A DNA stretch of 64,000 nucleotides from Clonostachys chloroleuca (Eukaryota > Ascomycota > Sordariomycetes > Hypocreales > Bionectriaceae). Every line of letters starts with the position of its first letter. Positions within the stretch are counted from its first letter, which is position 1. The DNA lies in the NCBI GenBank assembly GCA_037952775.1, contig JBANAY010000004.1, forward strand, positions 4,960,001 to 5,024,000, in the 5' to 3' direction. The notes beneath the pieces are model-generated. The model searched no databases. It saw nothing but the letters and a program-made list of their open reading frames with translations, and was not told where the DNA came from. Shown piece by piece: positions 24,053 to 36,515 of this stretch. A program made the position numbers and the translations under genes.

Positions 24053-25563
24053 ATGTTGGTCGAGGTAAAGTTCCCCTGCCTCTCTCTCACGCTCTCCCTT
24101 TCCGTTCTCCCCGTGCGCTCTTCTCGTGTCTGCTTGTCCATGCGGCTCCTTGTGTCCATTTAATGGATTGGGCCTGGGAGCATCGTTGGTTTATACCAAT
24201 GCGGGCGCTGTCCGCGATTTCGCTGCAATGACCAAGTGTGAGCGGCTCACCGACGGCTGCCTGCAGCTGCCACCGCGGGTGTCCAACATGACATGAGGGT
24301 CTCAGTAGAAGCTCTGCGCGTGCGTGCCGCCAATTTTTGAGGCTCTGAGCTCGCGCCCTCTCGCCTCTGCCAGTGTCTATCTGCTGCAGAGCCTCAGGAG
24401 CGGTCCTTTCCTTGATTACTGCGTTTTCTTCCACCTGACTTCATTTCTCCCCACCATCCATCACTTTCCGCGCTTGTGCCTTGGGAGCTCTCACGGGCTT
24501 CCGGATAGCTTCACTGGCGACTCCCACGCTTTCGCGAGCATTCGCGCCCACGCAAAATGCGCCACCGGGACCGTGCTTACATTCTACAGAGGAAAGTCAA
24601 GGTGGCCGTAGAGCAACATGTCATGTAAGTCCTATGCGATTGGGCCCACGGTTTTCGGGTATGATTAATCGTGTTCACGTACTGACACGGATTGGTGCTC
24701 CAGCGACAAGCCGCCCATCGAGGGATTCCCAATGCGAGAATGGAGTATGCGCCTGTACCTTCTCGACGAGGATGGAGCGGAACGATCGGCAGATGTCTTC
24801 ACCAAAGTTGTCTATAACCTGCACCCTACCTTTGAGAACCCAGTACAAAGTTGGTCTCTCTCCGTGCTCCCTATTGATTGCGCATCCACGCACGCGCCAG
24901 CGCGCGCAAACGAGCGGATTATTGCTGACCTTTTCGCGTAGCATTTGTGAAGCCACCATTCGTCTGCAGCAACGAGGGTTGGGGAGAGTTCGAGATTGGG
25001 ATCGATCTTTACACGACCGAAAAGACGAAGCTTGCGCCCATCGTCCAGGACCTTAATTTTCAGAAGGAGGAGTACGCCAGCATCCACACTGTGGTATTCA
25101 AGAACCCCTCGCAAGCCCTGCAGGAACGCCTACGAGAGACCGGGCCGCTGCCCAACGACGAGGACCGGCCGAAGAAGAAGGGGCTCGCCAGCAAGAAGGC
25201 TGCCCAGAAATACGACTACGAAAAGGTGGCAGATGCGCTGCAAAAACTAGAGGAGGAGGACCTACTCAAGGTGATCCAAATGATCAACGAAGGGAAAGCG
25301 CCCGATACCTACATCAGGAGCGACGTTGAAGGTGAGTCCCCCGCGCGTGGTCCTGGTGGATATCTCCTTTGTTGATGTTGATTCGGGCTAATTAGTGACT
25401 GATTTGCTTCAAGCGGGTGAATTCTCGATCGATCTGTACACGATGCCCGACACACTGACATCGAAACTATGGGACTTCTTCGTGAGTTTTTTGCGCCGCG
25501 GCATCTCAGGATCTGTTGCTAACAAGGGGGCCAATTAAGCTTAAGCGAGGGCTCGTGTCATAG
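24053..25563 (+). CDS. taf14: YEATS-domain protein Taf14 (TFIID/TFIIF/chromatin complexes)
   Basis: Taf14-type acyl-lysine reader shared by TFIID, TFIIF, SWI/SNF, INO80 and NuA3 in yeast (established knowledge). Exons: 24053-24064 (four codons, MLVE), 24590-24624, 24704-24849, 24942-25331, 25414-25481 and 25540-25563; all GT-AG, phases consistent, 224 aa. The YEATS domain fills about residues 5-125: KPPIEGFPMREWSMRLYLLD, VVYNLHPTFENPVQ and the signature NEGWGEFEIGIDLY. A linker (KKKGLASKKAAQKYDYEK) and the extraterminal domain (ALQKLEEEDLLKVIQMINE to the LKRGLVS end) follow. The last exon encodes just seven residues. The first intron (24065-24589) is 525 nt, far longer than the others here. 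The four-codon first exon is inferred from the ATG, donor and frame and is the least certain part. Confidence 0.88.
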
Positions 25564-27840
25564 GGATTCTCGAGGTAATCAGGAGGGGGATATTCGTGTT
25601 ATCTCAATGGTCTTCAAAACGAACCGCTTGTGCTACTTAAAAATGATTTGGGAACCTCCTCAGATGACTCTCGGTACGCACAAATGTGGTAGGAAATTGG
25701 CGATATCTCCTAGGCATTTACGACCAAATGCGAAAGCCGTACCTCTCGATTTATAATGCGGATCTGAGGGTACAACTTGTTGGGAGCAGAAGGGGAATGC
25801 ATAGGAGCAGGGCCTACAATCCCTAGAGACTGGATGAGACTCGGAGGTTGTTAGACCACTGCCCCATGCAAAAGGAAAAGAGGGCTTGCATCGAAAGGAT
25901 CTGTTGCACAGGAACATTATTATTTTTTACCAGCATAACTATCTACCTATCTATCAGTCTTTTTGCGAAGAGCGCGTGTCATCGTCGCCAGAGCCCTTGA
26001 TTGTGGGGGCACATAATATCGTGTTCTCAAGAATGACGGTTGGGCGGTTAATGCCAGAAACCACCTGCATCGGTGCTACCAGCCTAATCCGTAGGTTGGC
26101 ATCTGGAGACAACTCGTGATGCGTTTGTGACGTTTGAGCCGCCTAAGTATCGGAGTACATGGGAGAGGCCGGATGGGATGGCGAATCTTGGCGACGGACA
26201 ATTTGGAGATGTAGTGTGGGGCGCTCTGCAGGTCTCATCTCGATCTGGGAATGTACAAGCCTTGGAATCTGCTACTCGAAGGAAATATATGCGTTTAGTC
26301 CATTGGTACACGCTCTTTTTGAATGTGCCTGTTCTGTGTGCCTGCGCTACTGTCGACATGCGTTGTGCCAGATGAATGTGTTCGCATGCTTCTATGCATG
26401 ATTTCTATCACATGCTAGGTGAATGGAAGCATAAATTGGTGAGCGATGACTGATGGAAGTACCTGCGTCTACCCCGGGTTTCATGACATCAACAACGTGT
26501 TGGCATCAGATCAGGGTAATTCTGGGGCTTCCGAGGACAAGGTACGTAGCCAGGTAGACGAATCATTGGTTGAGCAGATGGCTTGGGAGCTTACATTAAG
26601 GGATAGCGGAGTGGCGGTAGCCTCGGAGCTGTTTGGGGTGGCAACTAGAATGTTTAGTAGGGGAGAAGCCAATTAGGCCACAAGCAGCAAGGGAGTAACA
26701 GGAAAGAGAAGATAATATCACCCACCTACCATAAGGCGATACCCATGATCTCCGGATCTGCCTACTAACCAAAGTTGGACCTCTCCGAGCCTCGAGATGA
26801 GCCCAATTAGGCAATCAAGTCGGTAGGTAAGCTACTCAACGACACGTCCTATTCGATGTTTGATGTCGGGCAAATTGCGAAAGAAACATCGTGTCGAGTT
26901 CTCCAGGCCGCATGAACTGTTGCTCCCGCCATGTCGCAGTTGAAGGTTGTCAGCACGCCCGCTTATCACCACGAAAAGTAGCCCCACAGGATAAGCTCAA
27001 AGAGGTGAAGTATTGCATAATTAGCTCTCTCATTCGATGAGATGCCCTGTCTGGATACTACCCGCTAAGGTATGCGGCCTAACGTCTTTGTTACCAACCA
27101 AGTACTACTCGCGGCTGGCTCGGGAGTTGATGCCCTCTAGCGCTGAGTTCCATGTGGTAGGACGCCGGTATCTCTGTCGTTGTTGTTGTGTGGCTAACCA
27201 TTGGTGTTTCATATGCAGAGATCCTGGCGTCGGATTGTGTTCCGTACCTATAGTTGACTCGGGTTCGTTGACTTGCCGCGGACAATTTCATGCAATGGCA
27301 TGGAGACGTTATGACCCGTGTTACAGACCAAAGAAAAAAAATCAGGAAACTGAGGGTACAATAGACCCAAGGCGCCTTCCCCAATCACGCATCTTGCGGA
27401 GATGCAGAAGGTGTGATCGGTCAGACAAAGGCCTAACTGCAGTTAGTTAGTATCTGAACACAATGGCCTGAAGCCCCGTTCAGCTCGATCATTTTACTTA
27501 TCGCCTGGATTGAGAGATTGGATTGATCTTTTCTGCCTGGACCTTGCGTGCCACGATCCATCTGCGAGGAGCTGTGCTGGACGCTATCAAAGTTAGTTCC
27601 CCAGGGCCCTGACGAGCAACGTTGGAAGGCTCTAGCTGCTCCGTCGAGGTGCGCTAGCAACAACAATCCCCGCTTTCTCCCCCATTTTATTTACAGGCAG
27701 GCCAGGTCCTCCCACGCTCGGCCTGCGCGCGCTGCTGCTTGCTTTAACCTCGCCCAACCGCCGCAAACCGAAGGGTCTGACCCTCCCTCGAACCACCACC
27801 ACAAGGGCCTATCATACGACCCCCGTCAGCGCAGCGAAGC
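25564..27840. other. Intergenic, 2.3 kb, no gene supported
   Basis: Between taf14 and the Aro80-like gene. Short open frames only; those at 27548-28201 run into the next gene in another frame. The segment 27640-27840 is C-rich and is the likely promoter and leader of the regulator. Confidence 0.5.
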
Positions 27841-30800
27841 ATGTCGCAGTACGGGACCGCCAGAGGCACTCCTGTGGGCAATCAGGAGAGCCAGGACAGC
27901 CGCTCGCACCAGGCCCAGCACAAGCGTGTGTACCAGGCGTGCATCCCCTGCCGACGCCGCAAGGTGCGCTGCGACCTGGGCAGCGTCGACAACCCCAGCG
28001 ATCCGCCGTGTGTGCGCTGCCGTCGCGAGAGTAAGGAGTGTTACTTCAGTGCCACCAGGAGAAAACGCAAGAACGACGACGGCGACCTTAGCGATGGCGA
28101 GGAGTACGTTGTTCGAAACGGTCGAAAGCGCGGTCCCGCCCAGGATGATCCCCCGCCTCCTCCCCGAGTCGAGCGTCACATGTACAGCGACGTTCCTCTG
28201 ACGCCGGGCGGATCGCAAGGCCGAAGAGAGCCGCTGAGGCGCCCCGATGGAACAATCGAAGGTCCACGACATGGTGTGAAGCGAAGTCGCAGAGACCGCG
28301 ACTTTGGTTCGGACGGAGACGACAACCAGCACATGGAAAACCCGGATGCCCAGACGGTCATGCGACAAGGGGTTTATGGACCGCACGATGCCCTCGACCT
28401 GTTGTACAAGGCTGCGACGAACACTACTGATAGGTTGGTCGCAACACCCAGAAGTGTCACTTATCAGCAGTCGCTGCGGCAGCATGTTGACAACAGCAGC
28501 CCACTGCCGGTAGCACATAGACGTGTAGAGAGCCGGGCATCAGTAGGAAGCTTGCTACCACCTCAAGCCACGGTCGACGATCGAGCAGACCTGAGCACGA
28601 CGATCCGAAATCCGACCCCCGCGGCGAGATCCGAAAACCCCATCGAACATGAGTTTCCCAAGCGAGATTCGAACACTCCTCCTGGGTATATCGAGGCTGT
28701 TCGCGCTTGGTCTAGGTTCCGCTTTGTTCGAGCGGGTTGGTTCACTCCCCAGGAAGCAATCGAGTACATCGACTAGTAAGTCTTGGCCCGTGTGATAATG
28801 ATGATTTGCAATAATCTGAGTGACAATGTGCAACTAACCACCCCCTGCAGCTACTATGAATATCTATCTCCCATGACACCAATATCCCCCCCAACGTTTA
28901 GTAACCTAGCGTCTCATGGTACACTGTTGACTGACGAGCCCATCCTTGCCGTGACTTTACTTACGATTGCTTCGAGATATAAACAAATGTCTGGCACTGG
29001 CGGTCATTGTCGTTCTCATGCAATCCATGAACAGCTCTGGACCTATCTCAGAGGAATGATTGAGCGCTGCCTGTGGGGCCAAGAGGCCTTTGGTGGAGGA
29101 TTCTGCGGATCGGGCTTGCCCGGCGGCGTGGAATCACTCGATGACAATCGAACGAGCAGTACTGCCCCCTGGCGCGGCATGCGCAAGGGGAGTTTGCGAA
29201 CGTTGGGGACGATCGAGTCCTTGATGATTCTGACCGAGTGGCATCCTCGTGCACTTCATTTCCCCCCAACAGAGGCCACAGACGAGCTAATGCTTCCACT
29301 CGAGAACGAGAAGAGTCTTCTTGCTGCTGTCGTTGATGATGACCCCAGCAGGCAGCCCGGCGGTGCGGGGTTCGGTGGCAAGCGTCTTGAGAGCTGGCTG
29401 GAGCCCGCTTGGAGAAGTGATCGCATGTGTTGGATGCTTCTCAGCACGGCCATGGGGCTGGGTTATGAATTGGGTGTTTTTGATGATATCGATGAGCTTC
29501 TTAAAGACGATGCCATCACGCGGCCAGAGTACCAGGAGGAGGTTTACAGGCAGCGCGCGAATCGGATCAAACGGCTGCTCCTCATCTATACGTCTCAACT
29601 GGCCGGCCGTTTGGGCTGGACCAGTATGGCTCCTGAACACCTCAGAAAAGCTGATCCAGCCGTGGCCCGCCGGCGGCCATACCCAAACGATGAGAGTACG
29701 CCGGGGACTGCTCTCTCCTCCTCATTTTCCAATGCCTTCATCTACGTGCCTGACCTAGAGCTCGATGATCAAATCATTCACTGCTGGGCCGGGATAAGCA
29801 ATGCCATGCATATGGGCAACGAGAAACTGTTCAGATCTCGGAAACACACAACAGCCATCATCCAGTCAGGAAAGTATGTCGATTTGTTGGGAGAGTTTGC
29901 TCCTCTACTACGCGATTGGTACAAAGAGTTTGAACGATTCCGCCTGCCGCAGTTTCTACGACACATCTTAACTATCGAGTATGAATATGTCCGCATCTAC
30001 ATCAACTCCCTGTCGTTGCAGGCGGTCGTTGAGAGATGCACAAATAATGCGGGAAATGCGAACGGCGTCGTCAATGGGGCTCAAGCGGCACCCCATAACG
30101 CGTCTCTCTCCCCTCAAACTATACTCAGCTACGGCAAGCTTCCTCTGGGACAGCTCGGAGGATTCACCATTCACGATCAAGAATATGTACGAGAGGTAGT
30201 CCAGGGCTCTCGAAGCCTTCTCCGGACTGTTGTAGATGGCCTCCTCCCCAGCGGGCATCTCAAGCATGCACCTGTGCGAACCTACTTTCGTATCATCAGC
30301 GGCGCTATGTTCCTGCTGAAGACGTTTGCTTTGGGCGCCCCACGTTCGGATGTGAAGATCAGCATTGACTTGATGGACGCTACTGTTGAAGGCCTGCGCA
30401 ACTGCGTCGTCGACGATGTTCATCTGGGAATAAGATTTGCAGATCTTCTCGAGACTCTAACAAGCAGGCTACGAAACCGGTTCATCCAAGCCCCCACAAT
30501 GCAGAAGGCATCTGACGAGACTCCCCCATTGTGCAAAACGGTGGTCAAGAACAAGTCAGTGGAGATGGCGGCTGGGTGAATAGACACGCCCAGTCGCTCC
30601 GCCAAGGGCTAAACGAACACAGTAAGTCAATACATGCACTCATTTTGTATCAGTCGTTTCACCCACTAACCACTTTTCAAATTAGGAGCTCACGGAATGG
30701 AAGGGAACAATATTTCAGCCACACCGTTCGATCTGTCCAGCGGCAACTTTCCTTACCCCGGCGGGGCATCGCTTGGACCAGGGACTCCTGCTCCCGTGGA

Positions 30801-31131
30801 GAACAGCAACCCATCCGCGCCTGGGGCTGGCATGGATGTGACCCTGTTTGACGATTGGAACAATCCCGGCAACGAGATGTGGTATCTCCCCACAGGACCC
30901 GCATTCTTTCAGAATATGGAGGGCAACGCCGTGTCGATGACGGCCGAGGGTGTCAATGTTGGAGGGCTGGATCTTCTTGACTACATGGCGATGGACCCAA
31001 GCCAGTTCTCCGGTGTCGACAGCAGTGGTGGCAACGGGGGAGTCATGGCCCAGGGCCAGGCGGGCTCAACTAAGGGGTCTTTTACAGAGGAGATTTTGGT
31101 AGTGGTGGGTTGTGATTCTTTTATTTTATGA
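27841..31131 (+). CDS. Zn2Cys6 transcription factor, Aro80-like, with apparent frameshift
   Basis: Nuclear regulator. The N-terminal zinc cluster has C34, C37, C44, C57, C60 and C67, spaced C-x2-C-x6-C-x12-C-x2-C-x6-C. The long 12-residue loop ([12 protein letters not shown]) matches yeast Aro80, the activator of aromatic amino acid catabolism, as I recall it. Exons: 27841-28775, 28851-30621 and 30686-31131; the middle region is a fungal_trans-like helical domain. As written, exon 2 stops at 30579 (about 887 aa). The following sequence is coding-like in the next frame ([20 protein letters not shown]) and splices cleanly into exon 3, rich in Gly/Pro/Asn and acidic, like an activation domain. 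One extra C in the five-C run near 30523-30527 would join them into about 1050 aa. Intron 1 has a TA/C phase-2 junction. Target genes are not deducible. Confidence 0.82.
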
Positions 31132-32694
31132 TGCGGCCTTACTCGGACCAAGGGGGTCACTCGTGGTACGACAGACAATGTTTGATGCGGAAAGCGATTC
31201 GATATGGTTTTGATTTGTTTGCTAGTATTGTTTGGAGTCTGGTCCTGCTCACACCTTGACATTTGAAGACAATCTTGAGCGCTGCTCCGTCAAGAGTAGA
31301 GGGAAAGGGGCGATGAAAAGTTAAATTTGAGTAAAAGAATTACAGTTGAACGTGCTGCGAGAGAAGAGCGTTAGTTGGCCATCGGTATTCAATGAGCAGA
31401 GCAATATCTTAATTACGAAAAGGAAATCAATGTGTCAACCATCATCCTGGCAGAAGCGCCACACTTGAACAATAATATATTAGTATTTTGCTTGACCCGC
31501 CAAATAGTTACTAACAATAAGTAACATAATGTGAACAGGACAAAAGAGTATGCTCATGTAGTACACTATTATTTCGGTTACTTAAAGCTCCTATCCCGTA
31601 GGATCCGTGGAGCGTCAACACCAAGCTCAACACCGGCGCTGTCGTCCGGGAAAATGCCGTGTTCCGCTACCGCCAAATGGGTAGAAACATGTAAAGTATC
31701 AATAATGTACTACCCAAGATCACGGTGGAAGAACCACAGACGGCGCTGGACAAGGCTGTCGGTATCCTTGACAATCACAACTCACGAGGTGACAACTTCG
31801 GGAAGGAATACTAGGGCACGAAAACAACTGTCTTTCCTGTCTAAGAGGAAAGCAAGAAGTCACAGGTAGCCTGCTTTGATATACGCGTATACAATTTCTT
31901 CGGTGATCTTTCCAACTGCGAACGAATATTGTGAGCCTCACCACCTCTTGTTCACGGCATAGGCTGGTGCTAAGTTGCACAGGTGAAAATTTCAGCTTTG
32001 AACGGCAGGATATTATCAGGGCCCTTCATTTGGTGGCCGATTGGGCCACCCTTCGTGTACTTTTCGGGGTGTTCCTCCACTGTAGAGCTTACCTCTCCCT
32101 TGACGCGGGGGATGAGAACTCTGGAGCATTCCCTACGTTTGGCTCCTTTTTTTGTTAGCTGTCCTCTTTTTAGCGTATATTTAATCCTAAACTTCTCGAA
32201 AACGATTGGGAACCTCGTAGAATTCACCTACAAAAGGGTGAGTAGAACCATCGGGATTTCCATTGACGTCATTGCCCTCCATGGCGAAGTCGGGCATGGA
32301 GATTCAGGACGGAAGCATATGAACATCAGTTGTACTAACATTACATCCTCTACACCAGTCTTTACAGCAGCTTGAGACGATCCATTGTATTACCTCGATG
32401 CCAGTTAGTAGTATCAACTAGGCCTGGCGAGATAAATATGAGCTTTCTAGACCCCATAACAGTTACCACTCAATAATAAGAGCAGTGGATTGCCTGGGCT
32501 AAACATCATCAAATTACGGGTGGAAGAAATGACAAAAGTTGCATGCATCTTGTGAACAATTAAAGTCAATGACGGTTCCTTATCAGTGGAGCCGTAGATT
32601 ATCCGATCGTGGGCCCGATAACGGCGCACGGCCGCATTAGTCATGCGGTTACCCAAATAGGCAATCCAAGTCCCATCGCCATCCGCCTCATTAA
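31132..32694. other. Intergenic region with gene debris
   Basis: About 1.6 kb between convergent genes. It contains the relic and dispersed repeat described separately (31435-31815). The rest (31816-32694) has only short open frames and no recognisable content. Confidence 0.5.
31435..31815 (+). pseudogene. Short gene relic, partly duplicated near 50.3 kb
   Basis: From about 31586 a frame reads WSVNTKLNTGAVVRENAVF, is broken by a TAA near 31693, and continues with ITVEEPQTALDKAVGIL and then RGDNFGKEY before a TAG at about 31813. That looks like the C-terminal end of a former enzyme gene, family not recognised. The sequence 31435-31650 is clearly related to 50275-50545 (a shared run around TCCTATCCCGT and the next 50 nt), so the piece was duplicated within the region. 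No start codon or upstream domain survives here. Confidence 0.4.
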
Positions 32695-34395
32695 TTACAC
32701 TGAAGCTCTCTTGTCTTCTGTCTGATGAACCTCGGTGCCATCCTTGTGCTGAACAGGCTCCTTCTCCAGGGCATCTCCGAGGATGTCCGCTCCTTCCGTT
32801 GCGTGGGAAGCTCCTCCAAATAAGGTATCGATCTCTTCGAGCGGAATCTGCTTCGTCTCGGGGATGAAGAAGTACACGTACGTCGCCAGAACGATATTGA
32901 TCGCCATGAAGAAGAATAAACACTTTAAACCCTCTTTTGCAAGGAAAGTAGGCAGGAACTGCTGGAATACGGCGTTGGCCACGTTCTGGACGTCGAATTA
33001 GCTATATTCACGCGAATTGTTTGGTGTTGAGACTACTTACTTGGGTTTGGGAGCACATTCCGACAGCCTGGGCACGAACGTTGGCGCTGAAGATTTCGGC
33101 GGTGTAGACCCACGTTGTGGCTCCCCAAGATGGCTTGTAGAAGAAAGCGAATAAGAACAGGAGGAAAACAATGGCGATTCCAACAGATGCGGACTTAACA
33201 CCCTTGGCGTCGGTGGGGGTTGTGAGACCGACCACGGAGACAATGAGCATGCAAGTAGCCATACCGCAGGCGCCGACAATGAAGAGCCATCGACGGCCGT
33301 ATCTATCGGAGGTCCACATTGCGTTCAAGGTAAAGAGAATTCCAAAGGTCGCGTTGAGAGCGTTGATGAGGTTGATTTTGTTGACATCGCTCCAGACCTT
33401 TTTGTAGATGGATGTAGAGTAAGAATTGAGGGTGCCCTGACCAGTAAGCTGCTGACCAACGTTGAGGAGACAGCAGAGAAGAAGTCGCTTGCGAACTGAA
33501 GGGTCTCGGAATAGCGCGGAGTAGCTAGAACCCTTGAGAGCTTCCTTCTCATACTCGATGGCACTGCGGATAGCCTTGAGCTCCTCCTCAACCTCTTCTT
33601 CGGTGTCTCTGATCTTTTGGAGTGCTTTTCTGGCGGCCTCGACATTGCCGTTCTTGTTGATATGCCAACGTGGAGATTCCGGGATGAAAGGCACTAAGAC
33701 ACAGACAACGGCGGGGACGAGGATTTGGAAGAGGACGACGATCTTCCAGTCCCAGTGGCCAAGCTTTCCCCTGTTCTTGGAGCAAGCAAAGTTGACCCAG
33801 TAGGTAATGAAACTACCAACGGAGTAGTTCATTTGCCAAATTGTCATCACGGCGCCTCGGATCTCGGCTGGTGTGACCTCATTGATATAAACCGGAGCTG
33901 CAGTCAAAGCCATGCCTTGGCCGAGACCAATGATAACACGACCGGCAATGAAGACTCCAATCTTGCGGTAGGGGAAGAAGGTCTGCATGAAAGTAGCGAT
34001 GATGGTGACGAAACATCCGCACCACATTCCCCACCGACGGCCCATGAAATCGGCCAAGGGTCCTCCGATGAAGAAGCCGGAAACAATTGCGCCAATTGTG
34101 TAGGCGGTGTTGACTGCGTGATAGAAAGTCAGTTAATGGCAGTCCAATGAGAGGCAGAGTAATACTTACTCAAACCAAGCATCTGAGAGTTCTTGTTGAC
34201 ATCAAGGTCGACATAGTCCAACCAGTTGTCGGAACCTTGGATACTGTTGAAGACGGAGGCATCGTATCCGTAGAGCACCATGCACAGCGCAGCTACGACG
34301 GAGATGTACCTGGTTCGCAGCACTCGTCAGCATGCCCTTTTCTCGTAAACGGCCGTCATGTCTTACCAATTGTACCACTTCTTTGAGCTCGGCAT
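32695..34395 (-). CDS. MFS sugar transporter
   Basis: Plasma-membrane sugar/H+ symporter-type protein of the fungal sugar_tr family, 510 aa, expected 12 membrane helices. Exons: 34395-34367, 34309-34170, 34113-33041 and 32985-32695, GT-AG introns of 57, 56 and 55 nt. Signature pieces in order: an LYGYDASVFNSIQG start, DFMGRRWG, GRVIIGLGQGM, PAEIRGA, PESPRWHINKNG, QQLTGQGTLNSYSTS, DRYGRRW, and the closing PETKQIPLEEIDTLFGGAS. The substrate cannot be assigned; the QGTLNSYSTS segment instead of the usual Q-x-x-G-x-N-x-x-x-Y-Y pattern fits the branch often annotated as hexose, pentose or disaccharide permeases. The ATG at 34395 is followed by a Lys/Trp-rich start common in this group. A tail-only relic of a similar gene lies at 39.1 kb. 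Confidence 0.92.
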
Positions 34396-36515
34396 TTTGC
34401 CAATTGTCTCAAAGAGAGTGAGATTCGGCTAGGTGTAGAAAAAGAGAAAATACAGTAATCTCAGAGGAGTTGGCGACCTAGACAAATCACTCTCCAAGCC
34501 TTTGAAGTCTCAGATCCGAGAAGACAGGCAAGTATCCAGATTTCCGTGAGGGGGAAGGGAATGAGAAGGAGTGGTAGCATTGGGAAAGAAGGGAGGAGAG
34601 GGAGCTTATATCTTCAGGACTATGGTGTTTCCTCCGCATGGATGGGGTTTCACGGGGCAAAGTACCCCCCTCCACCGCAATTCAGACAGGCATGGCTATT
34701 CGATTCGACCCCATGGCGCAACATGTGCTGGCCTCGGGTGAGCTGGTAAAATCTGGGACAGAGGTCCGGGGTTTCGACGGCGAAAATTGGACGTCCCTAT
34801 CGGATGGCAGACGAATTCCATCCGTCAAGAACTGGGGACCCCGGTAAACTTGGATAGCATGATCAGGGCGGGCGGAGGTTACAGTCAGAAGCTCCAGGCC
34901 ACTTTGACTTGGCAGGCCCTTGTCAATCTGATGGAGACTACATGTGCGGCTGTTTTGGGCAGTGGTTTGGCCATGCCCCGGCAACTAGGCTGGGGACAAG
35001 GCTCGCCAAGTTCTCACACTTGACCCCTCATTGATGGGGAAAAGAGTCTCCATACTCCAGGCTCCATACTCCAGACTCCAGACTCCAGACTCCAGGCCCC
35101 AACTCTACGCGCTTTACCCCGTGGATATAAAGCTTACCCAGATGGGACCAACTACGTCCATATTTACCCAGCAGGCTTGACACAACTGACTCAGAGAGGA
35201 TTGATTGCAGTCGGCAATTTAGTGCGGATCTAATCGACACACCACATGCATACATATCTGTAGTCGTCCACATGGCAAATAGCCTGAACGCAGGCTCTTG
35301 GCTCCCGAAATCACACTATATCCAGCGCTGATCAACTACTCCGTTTGTTCAGAGTCATGCTCGTAACACACGTATGAAAAGGTCAGCGACGCCCGTACTA
35401 AGGTTTGCCTCTGCCTTGATGGAACTTCCCGGAGCCCTGACTCAATCCATGGAAGTGGTTCGTGATCTGGCGTGTGAAGAAGTTCATAGGACCCACCATA
35501 AACATCGCTGATTGGAGGAAGAATATATCCCCGTGGGCCGCCACCATGCAGCCGCTCCAACGGCACGGAGGGAAGGCCCTAGTTCGTTTCTAGCTTTCCG
35601 ATCAAAGGGACCAATCAGGTGGCCAATTTTCGGAGCCCCCGATCCTAGCTACCCTAGAGCCTGTGCCAAGGGAAATTACCTGCCAAGCATCCATCATCCA
35701 GACATTGTGAAGTAGACGGAAAAATTACTTTGACGTACAATTCAACCCTGGATCTACGCGTAATCTAACCATGATCTAGATCCTGGAAGCAATAAGCCTT
35801 CGGTTGCGCACTCCCAGGTTGGTTGGTGGCTCCTACCCTAAACGAGTCCCCCAGTGTACCAAGTATCACCTTGAGGGTTGCACAACGCAACCCCAGACAC
35901 GGGAAATCGGCACAGCGACACCACACTTACGATCTGGGTTGGTCCAATATTGGCAGAAGCTCACAATCCTTTCACAGACCCTGGTCGGGTTGTTGGCCCC
36001 TCAACAATGCCAGCCTCCATCATGCGATACCCGATGATTCAGTGTCGCATCCCTCGTGGAGGCATACGAAGTGGAGATGTACTCAGTTCTTGATCGAATA
36101 TCACAGGCATTTAGCGCATCTCGGCAAAATAGACGGTTTCTCGTGATAAGCTAAGCGATCAATTCTTAGACCTCGAGTTCTTCCTAGCTCCTCGCTTGAA
36201 CCACACAGCTGGGCTCGCGGAGCAAGCGAAGCATTTATCCCATTGGCAGCGGTCGAATTCAAATTAACTACTGTTTACAAACAGCATATACGAGCACTCC
36301 TTTGTCATCGCCTTTCCAATATTCACCCCTTTGGCTCTGTTGCTGGCCGACCCCTCCCAGCATCTCTTTGCGCCTACCTACCCTACCCACAGTATGCTCA
36401 CCTCATCACCCATACAAGCTGCATACATGGCCTTCGACACCTTTGCCCGTTTCTAAACAGCTTACCTGAGCACGTATGAGGAGCAGATGGTCTGTCCTGG
36501 GCTCGGATATGGCCG
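34396..36515. other. Intergenic with short ACTCCAG-type tandem repeat
   Basis: About 2.1 kb containing the transporter promoter (34396-34700). No gene was recognised; open frames are short and lack domains. Confidence 0.5.
35047..35097. repeat. Short tandem repeat, 7-8 nt unit
   Basis: Tandem copies of an ACTCCAG/ACTCCAT unit over about 50 nt. Probably a simple microsatellite, likely without function. Confidence 0.75.

Noticed and set aside
27548..28518. Long open frames on both strands over the start of the Aro80-like gene
   Set aside because: The zinc-cluster frame from 27841 explains the sequence; the others are GC-rich shadows.
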